DNA of 64,000 nucleotides from Onchidella celtica (GCA_963931925.1 OZ007580.1:10806001-10870000); one strand, 5' to 3'. Counted from the stretch's first letter, positions 1-10,867 are shown. A program made the numbers and translations. The notes: generated by a model from the letters alone, not told the origin.

Positions 1-48
1 TGCATTAATGGCACCCTATTTGGTGGGCTGATTAGTCTAATGACTCAA
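1..48 (+). CDS. Possible partial exon, left edge (unidentified; may belong to the ankyrin gene)
   Basis: Sixteen codons are open from the first base of the window and are followed exactly by a canonical donor, GTAAGT, at 49-54. The exon would end in phase 0. A candidate acceptor (CAG at 676-678) is also phase 0 and opens the ankyrin frame, so this could be the exon before the ankyrin exon. The peptide (GTLFGGLISLMTQ at its end) could be an ankyrin helix pair but is too short to identify. The call rests on the donor and the open frame only. Confidence 0.3.
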
Positions 49-960
49 GTAAGTCCAAGTACTTACACTACAACTTAGTCCGTGCTTTTACTACAGCAGA
101 CAAAATTATCGTTTTTAAAAGAATGAACAATTTCAGCTTTTGTGGTGATTACTTGTAATTGTTTGTTTTTTAATGTCATGATCTTAAATACCATCGAAGA
201 CACCGTAATAATCACTCTTATCATCGATAGTGTGGGCTATGAAAGTGGTTGTAATCCACTTCAGTACCCCACCTTTTCCTAAACTGAAATCATGCGTCCA
301 TTGTTGTTATAGCAGATATATACAGGTAATGAAAGGGTATTCTAAATCCTGGGTAAATTATTAGTATCCCGGTATATTTTAGAATTATTTCATCTCCGAA
401 GTCTATCAATTATTCTACTTTTGGGTGCAGACAAGAGAGATTGAGAAAGAGAGAGAAAGCGGTTAGGGCGGGGGTAGCTTTCCAATCGATCTAGATCTAG
501 AACGAAGGATCAGGTTATCATTGTTTAGAAATTATTCCATGAGGATAGTAAGAACTCAGATCCCTATGAATTTTATCGTTCAGTCGGTTTCATTGCCATG
601 CCTTTCCATTTCCCCCTCCCCTTGTGCTACTGCTACTATTGCTAGTGTAGGTGACTGCTCGCTCGGTTCACGGCGCAGTGGGATCACCCACTTGCCCTAC
701 ACTGGCACCAAGATGGCGGCCCCCGCATTGACGAATACCGGATCCCCGTGCTTACTCTTCTATGTACTTCCTACTTCTATGCCCTGCGCACACCCCTCTT
801 AGCCTCCGTAGGGATCGCAAGTGATGAGGCTCGTGCCCATGTCGTCAGACTTTTGCTACGTCACGGCGCTGACGTCAATGCACAGGACCAGGAAGGGCGG
901 ACCACTCTGATGCTGGCAAGTATGGAGAAAGGGAAAGCAGATGTGGTCGGACTACTCGCT

Positions 961-973
961 AAGTGCAGGGAAT
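961..973. repeat. Target-site duplication, left copy, of the RTE LINE
   Basis: The 13 bases AAGTGCAGGGAAT lie immediately before the (ATC)n tail of the LINE and recur exactly at 4210-4222. They lie inside the ankyrin coding frame. Confidence 0.95.
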
Positions 974-990
974 CATCATCATTGCCTTTC

Positions 991-3351
991 TCACCCTGGA
1001 TCAGGGTATAGGCCACCAACAAACACCTTCCATCCCTCTCTATCATGGGCCAGCCTCTTTACATTATTCCAAGTCTTTCCGCTTCGTTGCACATCATTTT
1101 CTCTGGCTCTTCTCCACGTTCCACGCGGCCTTCCTCTTGATCTCTTGCCCTGGGGATTCCAGTCCAATACCTTCTTCGTGATGCTGTTTCCTGGTCTCCT
1201 GAGAGTGTGGCCGATCCATCTCCATCGCCTCCTACCAATTTCCTCTCTGACTGGGTTCTGTCTTGTTCTTTTCCATACAATTTCATTGCTGACCTTGTCT
1301 GTCCATCTGATCTTAAGTAGCTTCCTCAAACATCTGTTGATGAAAACTTGGATTCTCTTTATGCAGGCCTGGGACGCATTCCAAGTCTCACATCCATACA
1401 ACAGGACTGACTTCACGTTCGAGTTGAATATCCTCAGCTTTGTTTTTAGAGATATATCCTTGGTTCTCCAAATCTTGCTTAAGGATGTGACAGCTGCCTG
1501 TGCCTTTCCAATTCGTGCTTTGACTTCTGCCTCTGTTCCTCCCTTATTGTCAATGATACTACCAAGATAGCAGAAGGACTCTACATCTTCCAGTGGTTGA
1601 TCTCCTACTGTGACTTGTTCGCTTAGGGGTGCAACAATTTTTAGGACCTTCGACTTCGCGGGATGTATCCTCAATCCAATAGATTCTGAAATTTTGTTTA
1701 GAGCTGTAGTCTTTGCTTGCATCTGGTCGTGTGTGTGCGACAATAGTGCCAAGTCATCTGCAAAATCTAGATCGTCCAGCTGTGTCCATGGGGTCCATTG
1801 TATGCCATTTCTTCCTCCACTGGTGGTTTCTTTCATAAGCCAATCAATCACCAGGATAAACAGAAATGGGGACAGCAAACAACCCTGCCTAACACCAGTC
1901 TTGATATCAAAGCTGTCAGTAAGCTCACCATCATGTACGACTCTGCAACTTGTCCCCTCGTACATGCTCTTGATAAGATTCACCATCTTCTCTGGGATTC
2001 CATAATGTCTCAATATTCTCCACAGTGTTTCTCTATCGATGCTATCAAAGGCCTTCTCGTAGTCAAGGAAGTTCACTATCAGTTGGGAGTTCCACTCTAG
2101 CGACTGCTCTACTATGATTCTCAGCGTGGCGATCTGGTCGGTGGTTGATCGATTACTCCTGAAACCAGCTTGCTCCTCGCGAAGTTTTTGGTCTGTTGCA
2201 TTCTGTATTCGCTTGAGAATAATCCGATTGAAAACCTTTCCTGGGATGGAGAGAAGTGTGATTCCTCTGTAGTTACTACAATTGCTGAGGTCCCCTTTTT
2301 TTGGGAGCTTCACGAGGTGTCCTTCCTTCCAGTCCTTTGGAAACTTGCCTCCGATCCAAATCCTCGAGAATAGTGAGTGCAGACCCTCTGCAGCCCCAGC
2401 AGCATCTGCCTTCAGCGCCTCTGGTGGGATCTGGTCTGGTCCAGCTGCCTTGCCTCGATTTAACTGCTTTATGGCATCATTAATCTCTGCTTTAGTCGGA
2501 GGGTCGCAACTGATCGGTAAATCATTTCTTGCGGGTAGAATGTCGGGTGGGTTGCTTGGTGGAGGTCTGTTCAAGAGGCTGTTAAAATGTTCTATCCATC
2601 TTTTTGCCTGAGCTTCCTTTCCAAAAATAGCCTTCCTGTTGTAATCCTTGACAGGAACTTCAGGTTTTCCATATTTTCCAGCAAGAGTCTTTGTAGTCTG
2701 GTAGAGGATCCTCATGTGTCCTCCTGTTGCTGCCTTCTCTGCTTTCTCTGCTAACATTCCTATGAACTCCTCTTTGTCTTTTTTAATTGATTTTTTGACC
2801 TCTTTAGCTGATGCTCGGTACTCTTCCTGGTTACCAACTCTTGAGCTTCTTGTACGACTTGCATTTACCCGTTCTTTTAGGTCTCTTCTTATCCTTATCA
2901 AGTCCAGTGATTTTTGACTGATCCATTCCTTGTGTTCCACTTTCTTTTCCCCAATAACATCCTGACATGTCGATGTAAATACTCCTTTTACCTTAGCCCA
3001 GTGAGTCTCCAAATCTACTGTCTCTTCGAGGTCAACAAGAGGTTTGAATCTATTCCTCAGTGTCAGCTGGAACTCTTCCTTCTTGTCTCCATCCAGAAGG
3101 CTCACTTGAAACTTTCTCCTCTTTGTTCCTGCTCTGGTACCTTGTTTCTTGAGGCGGAGTTTGAGTCTTGCCAGCAGCATGTGATGGTCAGATCCAACAT
3201 CTGCTCCTCTCTGTACTATGACATCCTCTAGTGAGCGTCTGAATCGTCGGGTGATGCAAAAGTGGTCAATCTGATTTTCAGTTACTCCATCCGGTGAAAT
3301 CCAAGTGGCCTTATGGATCCTCTTGTGTGGGAATACTGAACCTCCAATCAC
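991..3351 (-). CDS. RTE LINE reverse transcriptase with end of the endonuclease domain
   Basis: This 786-residue frame carries the last part of the AP endonuclease (DHFCITRRFRR, then GADVGSDHHMLL with the catalytic SDH motif). The RT follows, with RGKAAGPDQIPPEAL, FLDYEKAFDSIDRETLW, GVRQGCLLSPFLFIL and the active-site box LDFADDLALL at about residue 490. The C-terminal region has the RTE signature LLYGCETW, then WRWIGHTLRR, then GKRSRGRPRGTWRR. It stops 17 bp before the end of the element. RT copies the element's RNA at a nicked target. The start shown is only the first ATG after a frameshift, not a native start, because RTE proteins are normally one continuous ORF. Such proteins are often labelled craniofacial development protein 2-like in mollusc annotations. 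Confidence 0.9.
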   Translation of the reverse strand: MIGGSVFPHKRIHKATWISPDGVTENQIDHFCITRRFRRSLEDVIVQRGADVGSDHHMLLARLKLRLKKQGTRAGTKRRKFQVSLLDGDKKEEFQLTLRNRFKPLVDLEETVDLETHWAKVKGVFTSTCQDVIGEKKVEHKEWISQKSLDLIRIRRDLKERVNASRTRSSRVGNQEEYRASAKEVKKSIKKDKEEFIGMLAEKAEKAATGGHMRILYQTTKTLAGKYGKPEVPVKDYNRKAIFGKEAQAKRWIEHFNSLLNRPPPSNPPDILPARNDLPISCDPPTKAEINDAIKQLNRGKAAGPDQIPPEALKADAAGAAEGLHSLFSRIWIGGKFPKDWKEGHLVKLPKKGDLSNCSNYRGITLLSIPGKVFNRIILKRIQNATDQKLREEQAGFRSNRSTTDQIATLRIIVEQSLEWNSQLIVNFLDYEKAFDSIDRETLWRILRHYGIPEKMVNLIKSMYEGTSCRVVHDGELTDSFDIKTGVRQGCLLSPFLFILVIDWLMKETTSGGRNGIQWTPWTQLDDLDFADDLALLSHTHDQMQAKTTALNKISESIGLRIHPAKSKVLKIVAPLSEQVTVGDQPLEDVESFCYLGSIIDNKGGTEAEVKARIGKAQAAVTSLSKIWRTKDISLKTKLRIFNSNVKSVLLYGCETWNASQACIKRIQVFINRCLRKLLKIRWTDKVSNEIVWKRTRQNPVREEIGRRRWRWIGHTLRRPGNSITKKVLDWNPQGKRSRGRPRGTWRRARENDVQRSGKTWNNVKRLAHDREGWKVFVGGLYPDPG

Positions 3352-4004
3352 ATAGCTGTTAAATGCGCAGAAACTTGCGGTTTGCCATTCTCATTCATTT
3401 GTCCTAAACCATTGCACCCCATAATGTCCTCATACCCTGTATTGTCCTGTCCTATCTTGGCATTGGCGTCTCCCATTATAATGTTCACATCTTTTCTTGG
3501 CAATGTGTCAACTATTTCCTGAAGCTGGTTGTAGAAGTCGTCCTTGTCCTCATCGGTTGCTTCATTTGTTGGGGCGTATATCTGCACAATGTTCATGTTG
3601 ATGTTCTTGTTCTTAGTAGTAAATGATGCCAATATAATTCTCCTTCCATAGGGTTCCCATCCCCTCAGTGACCTCTGGGCGTGCTTGCTCAAGATGATCG
3701 CTACTCCTTCTGTATGCTTTTTGTCCTCCCTTCCAGAATACAAAATCTTTTCCCCAGTATTAAGTTGTTTCAGTCCGGACTGTATCCAGCGGGTCTCACT
3801 AACTCCAAGTATGTGCAGTCTGTATCGCCTCATCTCCATTGTAACCTGGGCACTCTTTCCTGCTTCATACATGGAGCGGACATTCCACGACGCAATCCGG
3901 AGTGACTTGCTTGATGATGGAGCAGTCGGGCCAGTGGCGTCCTTTCGGCTTTGTCCATTGTCCTTCATTGAATCTACAGGTGCAGATGCTCCCCCTTCTC
4001 CCAA
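3348..4004 (-). CDS. RTE LINE AP-endonuclease, N-terminal part (frameshifted)
   Basis: This 218-residue frame holds the exonuclease-endonuclease-phosphatase fold motifs SWNVRSM, SETRWIQSG, GVAIILSK, IVQIYAPTNE and IMGDANAKIGQD, followed by GLGQMNENGK. These are the metal-binding and catalytic blocks of APE-type LINE endonucleases, which nick target DNA to start reverse transcription. Around 3370-3382 the recognisable sequence jumps frame: ASFCAFNSYVIGG continues in the frame of the RT segment. This is a one-base net change, so the copy is probably not autonomous. The two frames overlap by four bases (3348-3351) only because of that shift. Confidence 0.88.
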   Translation of the reverse strand: MGEGGASAPVDSMKDNGQSRKDATGPTAPSSSKSLRIASWNVRSMYEAGKSAQVTMEMRRYRLHILGVSETRWIQSGLKQLNTGEKILYSGREDKKHTEGVAIILSKHAQRSLRGWEPYGRRIILASFTTKNKNINMNIVQIYAPTNEATDEDKDDFYNQLQEIVDTLPRKDVNIIMGDANAKIGQDNTGYEDIMGCNGLGQMNENGKPQVSAHLTAM

Positions 4005-4209
4005 GATAAAAGACTGATTTGAAGTATTTGCTTGTGTTTCTGTAACTGGTTTATTTTTACAGGGTGGGTAGTTGGCCCACCGCCAACTGGCTCTTCTCGG
4101 GAGACCAGGACCTTTGCACCTTTAGTCGCCTCTTACGACACGCAGTATCACGTCAGATGTATTCTCTGCTGTCCCTCTTCTACAAGAGAGCCCCGCATCT
4201 GCACGGGCG

Positions 4210-4222
4210 AAGTGCAGGGAAT
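4210..4222. repeat. Target-site duplication, right copy, of the RTE LINE
   Basis: This is an exact copy of 961-973. The ankyrin reading frame resumes from here without loss of phase. Confidence 0.95.
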
Positions 4223-5094
4223 GTAATCCAAATATTCAAGACTTGGACGGAAACACGGCCCTGCATTTAGCAGTCGAGCAGGGAAACGCAGCCGCCATTC
4301 GCCTCCTAACCAACATCACATCGGCCAAATCTATTCTCAGAGTTAACCAGACAAATCAAGCCGGGTTATCCCCTTTGCAGCTGGCTGTGAAACTCTGACA
4401 TGCCGACTGTTGCCGAGTCTTGATCAAACATGGTGGAGCCGATACCACGATGATCAAGAATCGTGAATCTCTTCTAAATCTGATCAATGAAGATCGGGCC
4501 GCTACTCCTTTTGACTTCCATAAAAGCCCCACATTTTCCATTGCCGAATCTTCACTCAACAGTGCTCGCTTCGCATCTTCTGGAATATCTCGTCCCTGCT
4601 CAGAAATATTTCGAGGAGGGTCCCGCGCCAATAGCTCCACATCGTTGAACAGGCCGGCCAGTGACATCCACAGCGCCAGAGAATCCGCACTGACGCGCAT
4701 AGACAGTTTTTCTCGTATAAGTGATTCTTTGTCAAGAGCTGAAAGTCGCGGAAGAGAACTGGAATTGAGCATTGCGAACAAACAAAACAACCCATTCGCG
4801 GACATTATGAGAGAAAAAAGTGACCTTTACGTTAACAATTCGAGAACCACCTTCAAAAAATCGATTGTTCCAACTAAAAACGCAATGAAATCGTCTAAAC
4901 AAAGCAGTAGCGATTGGCTGAGGCAGAGTTTTAGGCGCCCTCTGACGACCATTGCGTCAAGAACGATAACAGAAGAAACTCATAACATTTCTCCATCCAC
5001 ACAGATTCAGCTTCCAGGGAGATTACCCAGCATAAAAAGTGGGAAAAGACTTTGCTTAGTTAGCCCACGTGAAACTCCCACTGAGCTTTTTTGA

Positions 5095-6089
5095 CACAGA
5101 AATTGTTGTATTGATCACATTCATCATTTTTTTTTTTTTTGTGTGCAAAACAATGCATAATATTTTGTGTTTGGCTGTTTGAGATTACAGGGTCTATCAC
5201 ATTGCATCTCGAATGCAATGCTCACCTAAAACGTGCATGATAACAAGCAGACTCATGACCTAAGTGAAGTCCGGCCCCCCAGCACAGGGAGTCTGGGGGC
5301 CAACAGTCTTAGGCTGAGGCCATTGAGAAACAAAGAGTTCATCCGCCCCCATAGAGAGTAATGAAATCTTGGGCCAGAATGCTTGTTTGACGGGGGCTGG
5401 GGGAGGGTCTCTGCATCTGAAGCTCTCCCGTAGCCGCTATCTCCCGAGAGTTCCATTCTTATTACCGTTGTATTTTGAGTGTTTCCCTCACCGAGGTTAT
5501 GCCACAAATGTATGCCAGACGTCACTGCATCGCATTTTTGTTAACTGCACAAATTCTCCTACCCTGCTTTCCCAATTATCTTCTGCGGGTAAATATTGCT
5601 TAAATGGAGTATTCTGCACACGAGTGTTGTATGTATTGTTTTATCAAACCACTGATATCACTGTATGATGGTTTGAATAATTATGATCAAATCCAATGTG
5701 TCCTGGTGCAGAGGCATCCCTGTCTCCTTAGAGTTTCATCTTTTATTCTTGAATACTTGATGTTTGTGTCAAACAACAGATTTGTGGCATCATACTGATT
5801 TTTCAAAGTAATTGGTAAGTGGCAGGATTGATTTTGTACAGTTGGAGATGTCTTCTTTATGTGAAATAAATAAATAATAACAATAACAATTAAGAACGGT
5901 AGGAATAACAGATGAGGGTACAGGAAGATTGAAAGAGTTATGGGAAAGACACAATGAATATAAAAATGAAGAGAAAGAAGAATAAGAAAAGAGGAATGAA
6001 GTAAGGAGATTTGAGAGTCAGCAAGAGAACAAGAGAGGAAGAAAATTATAACCTTCACGATGAAAAAGTCTGGACAAAATTGCATCAAA
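5095..6089. other. No gene seen after the ankyrin remnant
   Basis: The stretch is mostly AT-rich with a T12 run near 5128. A moderately GC-rich patch at 5270-5460 shows no convincing coding signature. Minus-strand open frames here are low complexity or non-homologous to anything recognised. Confidence 0.6.
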
Positions 6090-6829
6090 CAGTAGTTCTC
6101 AGCGGAAACGTTATTCACACCCCCCCCCCCCCGGGCGATTTTAGTTTCCGGGGGTGGGGTGAAAACGGAGAAAAGGACCGATGACAGGGGGCGAAAACGT
6201 CTAAGGGGGAGATGTGGGAGCCGGGGAGGGAGAGGGGCGAAATCATGAATAGACGACGATTTGGAGGTAGATACATGGCAGACACTGACTTTTTGGAACA
6301 TCACTAAGTCTTGGAGATGGGTCTTATGAACAGAAAAGGTCTATTTGTTTTAGCGCAACTGATAAAGAATGCTTTTCTGTTTTATATGTGAATCATCAAG
6401 ACACTCACGGTCATTAACAAGGCAATGCAAAACTTAACACCATAACTTTTGTGTAAGTCTGTTTTCTGGAGGAATGTATCCACTGGGTTGGTATTACTTT
6501 GGTATTACTTTGGTGTAGAACCAGCCTCCTCGCACTCGGGACACACCCATACGTGCTCAGCTCTCCGCGCCATCATGTCGGACAAAGGTCTTCTCACTAA
6601 CAACTCCAGTAAGATGTTGATTGAACAGTCGTCTTGCAGTACCACACAACCGGCTCTTGACTCCACCAGGTTGGAGTTTGTTTTAGTTTTGTTTTGTGTT
6701 CTTTTGCAGGACAAAGGTTGGGGGGCGGGATGGGGGGGGGGGCAGGAAGAGAGAGAGAAGGGGCGATGAAAGAAAATCTGGAGCTTAAGGGGGCGATTCC
6801 CTGAAGAAAAAAAAAGTTGAGAACCACTG
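6090..6829. mobile_element. hAT-like non-autonomous DNA element (degenerate)
   Basis: The left end reads CAGTAGTTCTCA and the right end, reversed, reads CAGTGGTTCTCAAC. These are near-matching terminal inverted repeats of the CAGTGGTTCTCAAC type seen in many hAT elements. The interior is rich in G/C homopolymers (C13 at 6121, G-rich at 6715-6760) and has no transposase. The flanking octamers match only partly, so the target duplication is decayed, or the two ends may belong to two copies. Confidence 0.5.
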
Positions 6830-7369
6830 CTGTGAAACATCCACACACTGCACATTCTGTCCAGTTCAATTTCTTTTTCCAGAATCAATCTATAAATGTT
6901 TTAGCAATTGTGATATTCATATATAAGACAGTATAGTTTATCTGCTGGATACTTGTTGCTCCACTCCCCTTGCCGATTGCCTTTTTTTTTTTTTGAAAAC
7001 GTTTCGTCCTGGCTGAGACAACGAATTAAATAGAATTGTCAAATGTAGGATCCTTCTTTGTGCCTGAAACGGAGAATGAACATTTGGAAAGGGAAAGCCA
7101 CTAATCTGCCTTCTACACTGATATTATGTACAGTCAGTACACATATTATGATGACAATGTACTTTTATCGATGTCAGAAGTGCGGTTTCGTTATCGTAAT
7201 CACCTAGTTATCTCATACACGGCAATAATAACTCGTAATATTTCATACTAATTCAGGTTGTGTGTGTGTTGTTTTTTTTTGGTCTGGAGAAACAAATATA
7301 TGAATTTATTCACATTAGTCATATGTGGGTGGGAAATAATACCAGCGTGCACACACACACCTTGCTAAA

Positions 7370-7530
7370 GCTGGGTTTTCATGTGTGCAGAAAAGGAAAC
7401 GGCAAAAAAATTCATCAAGTAGTGAAAAGAAATGAGTGTTTCCGTACACACGGAAACACTCTTTCTATTTCACTATTTGAATGGTTTTTTGACGTTTCCG
7501 TTTCCGTGCCTGTATACGTGAGAACCCAGC
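7370..7530. mobile_element. Palindromic MITE, family A (copy 1)
   Basis: Nearly the whole 161 bp folds as one hairpin. The ends GCTGGGTTTTC and GAGAACCCAGC are inverted repeats, and the centre GAGTGTTTCCG-tacaca-CGGAAACACTC (7434-7461) is a perfect 11-bp stem. A diverged relative lies at 42058-42220. No coding capacity is present and the superfamily is unknown. Confidence 0.65.
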
Positions 7531-8057
7531 TTAAGACGCTTTTTAAAGGCACCTAAGAAGGTATCATCCTCAGGTATCATACTACAAATTTCAAGATCTA
7601 CGTGTAGCCAGAGAATTCTGACATCATCCTTTCTATGACTTTTCTAGTGCTGAAACTGTCTTAAATGAAGAGGCCCATGTCAGTTCAAGCATTTCCATCA
7701 TATCCGTACAGTGCACACAATTCGATGACGTAGAACACACAACGGAATACTATATTATTGACCTTGTTAATTTGCATAGTTTTAAAAATATGAATCGGCT
7801 TAGTAGCAAAACAATCCGACTTCTGTTCGGAGATTGCGTAATCTGCGCTAACAATACTTGAGTGTACGTCGATCACCAATGGCTACCCCAACCCCTTTTC
7901 GCCTGATTAGTCAATTTGTCTACCGCCCATTGATACAAACTGACTAGACCCCCACGCCCCCAGGTCCATCTGACTATTCCATGTGTTGTCACTTTAAATT
8001 TGTGAACACCATACCAAGTTTTGTTTCAGCAAACCTTCATCAGTCGCGCTTTTAGTA

Positions 8058-8102
8058 AACATGTTGTACGGATATGTGCTGTCCATATCCATACAACATG
8101 TT
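8058..8102. repeat. 19-bp hairpin
   Basis: AACATGTTGTACGGATATG (8058-8076) is followed after 7 bases by its inverted copy (8084-8102) with one mismatch. A further part copy of the motif follows (GTTGTACGGATAT at 8101-8113). This may be the core of a fold-back element. Confidence 0.7.
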
Positions 8103-8263
8103 GTACGGATATACACTTCCCATATATTATATAGAGGACTGAAAAGAATTTATTAACACTTTTATTCATTAACACAACAGGTTTCTATCTCCCTTAACTG
8201 TGGTACCGTAATCACACGCTGAGGACATGGATCATGGTCAAACATTTTACTATCACATTCGTG

Positions 8264-8844
8264 CAGTGGCGTATCATGGGTTGCCATCGCCCGGGGCCAG
8301 GCAAGTATTGCGCCATCCTAACCGTGGGCTGCTAGTACGTGGCAACGTTTATTTGCCCTATCATGTTGTGAAACATAACTGTGTAGATCCTTTTCACTTC
8401 CGCGTTACGGTTGTTTGCGAGGAGCCGCACGGCTTCGAAAAGCACCGTATAGAGCAAACAACTCCACGCGCCTTAGTGATGGCATCTGAATATGTGCACA
8501 GTGTAAGCAAAGATGCATTTTTATGCCAGAACCAGCACGTAACGGGTTTGTACAGTTGGGTGCCCAACAAGTGGATGGCATCGTTCGACTAGTGTCCACC
8601 GCTTCCGCTCTACAAGTGGGGCACGCCGCCATTTTGTTTGCAAATCAGATGATATTATGGAGGACGGTAAATGAAAAGGGTCTATAGAATGTTCGAAAAT
8701 TGGGAGATTTTCTGTGTGGGGTGAGAGCGCACTTTTTACAAGGTTATTTCTAATTCTTTTTCTTTTGAAATTGTGCGCCTATAATGAAGTTTGCGCCCGG
8801 AACAACCCACCCCCCCCCCGTGCACCCTCCACGTAACGCCACTG
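8264..8844. mobile_element. hAT-superfamily non-autonomous element with 8-bp target duplication
   Basis: The ends are CAGTGGCGTA on the left and, reversed, CAGTGGCGTTACG on the right, the classic hAT terminus. The octamer CATTCGTG immediately precedes the element (8256-8263) and immediately follows it (8845-8852), a perfect 8-bp target duplication as hAT transposases produce. The 581-bp interior has no hAT transposase. It does carry a short THAP-like start on the minus strand (separate entry). The perfect duplication suggests a fairly recent insertion. Confidence 0.82.
8405..8581 (-). pseudogene. Possible THAP-type zinc-finger remnant inside the hAT element
   Basis: Starting at ATG 8581, the minus strand reads MPSTCWAPNCTNPL. 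This has the C-x4-C-x-N arrangement that opens many THAP domains, which are C2CH DNA-binding fingers found in P-element transposases and host factors. The rest of the THAP signature (a Trp, the second Cys-His pair and the AVPTIF box) is not recognisable in the same frame. This is therefore at best a decayed fragment, and chance similarity is possible. Confidence 0.22.
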
Positions 8845-9137
8845 CATTCGTGTAATTTGTTCACTGTTGCCTACAGGCCTTACGAAATAGAAGACAAGCT
8901 TCGGAGTCTTATGTCATTCAAACGACACCCACATAATGTTTTAATCTGTCTGATTGTAAACTTGATAAAGGTTATTATTAGATCTGACAAGTACACTTGC
9001 CTGACATCATCTCTTTATTAGATAATCTGGGACTGATAGCCAGCTTTGTCAACATAAGGCGCGTTTAAAAGTGGGTAGGTAGGTCATTGTCACTTAACAT
9101 GACTGTACACAAGGACGTCAAAAATTATTAATTTAGT

Positions 9138-9509
<372 letters not shown>

Positions 9510-9562
9510 TCCTGGCTCAGTGTTTCCAGAAAACTGTTTAACTGAGAGAAAGAAAGAGAGAT

Positions 9563-9603
<41 letters not shown>

Positions 9604-10006
9604 CAACACCAATATGATCAGAACAAGGACAACGAACTTCACAGAGGGCAATCTTTTCTTTCTTGTGAAATCGCGCAACATTTTCAACACTGCTGATCAC
9701 ATAATGGAAAAAGAAATGTGGGATAACACAGGACTATTTTACCATGTATCGCAATACATTACAAAATCACTTAGGTCAAGGGCCGACTCAAAATGTGACT
9801 TGTTATCTCATCGGCATGTCAGGTAAACTGATTTGAATGGATACACATAAAAAATTGTGCATTATTTCTGAATTCATCACTATAATTATGATCTGCGCTG
9901 CTTGTTTCAGTATTTGCTTCCCACTCCGTGCTTTGACTTTTCCAGGTTTGAAAAAAATAATGACATTGAAGTGACAAAATTATTGGCACATTGTATAAAT
10001 CTTTTA

Positions 10007-10154
10007 GGCAGTGGCTAGGTTTACGGCAGATTACGCTCATACCCCAATAGAAAAAAAACAAAGAAAGAAAGCGCTGCTGTACGAACGGGAGTAAAGCCGA
10101 ACAAAGAAAAATGGTGAGTTGTGTTAACCGGCTGCCGTAAACGTAGCCACTGCC
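10007..10154. mobile_element. Short MITE with 23-bp terminal inverted repeats
   Basis: The 23 bases at 10007-10029 (start GGCAGTGGCTAGG) are matched by the reverse complement of 10132-10154 with a single mismatch. The element is 148 bp and has no coding capacity. The flanks show no clear target duplication. The CAGTGGC core near the tip is hAT-like, but this is not proof. Confidence 0.65.
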
Positions 10155-10248
10155 AATATTTTATGTCATTTATTGTTTTCAGTGTGTCACCTTTATCATT
10201 TTTACACAGCTGAGATTCACACTGTGTGACTAAAAGGGATTAAATTTG

Positions 10249-10350
10249 ACCCTGTGATCTCGATTTTTAAAAACCCACAGAATTTTCTGTGGGATCGCAG
10301 AAGAGGAAAAAAAAAATGGTTGCATGTTGCAAAGCGCCCCGTTAATAATT
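10249..10350 (+). repeat. Dispersed repeat, family B (copy 1)
   Basis: A stem of CCCACAGAATTTTCTGTGGG type, followed by TTGCATGTTGCAAAGCGCC, recurs in inverted order within the MITE at 60058-60240. The two share the CCACAG...CTGTGG hairpin and the TGTTGCAAAGC block. Confidence 0.5.
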
Positions 10351-10867
10351 TAATTTTGGCAACTAACCATGACCGTGCCGCGTCATTTCCCAAACAGAGT
10401 GCAGGTCAAGACCGACAGACCTTTCTTGTCCAGGAACTCTCAACAGATAAGTGGCCATTGTTTTGTTTTGTTTCGTTTTTAATAATGATTGTTTGGATTA
10501 ATATTTTTTTTTTGGCCTGATGATGGTCCAATAGGAACGAAATCTTTCCTAATACTTTTGTGATTTATAAATGTAACATTTCTTAATTGTTTCTAAAGCG
10601 GAGCTTTGCAAACATACATTTTCCTTACGTATGGCATCTGCAGGGAGTTGAATTTTTGCCTATATGGTAAAAATTCGCCACATTCTCCTTACATTTTTTT
10701 TCCATTGTCTGCGATGCCAACAGCCATTTTGCACGGCAAAAAGATGTCATTTGCAACAACAACAAAATTGTGATTGATGGGTACAGTAGTTTTTTTGTTT
10801 TTTGTAGACTCACACGATGTCAGTTCATTTCAAATAGTTACTGATGTGTCTACCGCTACGAATTATC

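Larger units (their letters stand above)
974..4209 (-). mobile_element. RTE-clade non-LTR retrotransposon (LINE), nearly full length
   Basis: The element is about 3.24 kb, reads on the minus strand and is flanked by a perfect 13-bp target duplication. Its 3' end (974-985) is a short ATG-trimer tail just after the ORF stop, as is typical of RTE elements, which have tiny 3' UTRs and simple-repeat tails. It encodes an AP endonuclease followed by reverse transcriptase, with about 200 bp of 5' leader (4005-4209). Length, domain order and 5' leader suggest a full-length copy. The endonuclease and RT are now in two frames (see the CDS entries). A 5'-truncated relative at 45843-45986 differs at about two positions over 140 bp, so the family was active recently. 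It sits in reverse orientation inside the ankyrin exon. Confidence 0.93.
679..5094 (+). pseudogene. Ankyrin-repeat protein gene, disrupted by a LINE and a stop codon
   Basis: Two segments in the same frame, 679-973 and 4223-5094, read as one ankyrin-repeat protein when the LINE at 974-4209 and one target-site copy are ignored. At least four ankyrin units are visible: TPLLAS...VVRLLLRHGADVN, GRTTLMLAS, DGNTALHLAV and GLSPLQLAV. A Ser/Arg-rich low-complexity tail of roughly 200 residues follows and ends at TGA 5092-5094. Ankyrin repeats are protein-binding scaffolds; no partner or pathway can be named. Besides the LINE, an in-frame TGA at 4396-4398 falls where an Arg codon would suit the repeat (LAVKL-stop-HADCC), as expected from CGA to TGA decay at a CpG. 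Codons downstream of both lesions are otherwise open for 231 codons, so the loss looks recent, or this is a disrupted allele. The acceptor at 676-678 is weakly supported. The exact family is not recognised. Confidence 0.75.

Noticed and set aside
941-3231. Several plus-strand open frames of 60-200 codons
   Set aside because: They lie opposite the LINE RT frame on the minus strand and have no domains of their own.
5687-6304. 205-codon minus-strand open frame
   Set aside because: It spans G/C homopolymers and an A/T-rich flank, its sequence is hydrophobic and repetitive, and it overlaps the hAT-like end. No coding signature is seen.
8227-8592. 121-codon plus-strand open frame
   Set aside because: It crosses the left boundary and target duplication of the hAT element, so it is a chance frame.
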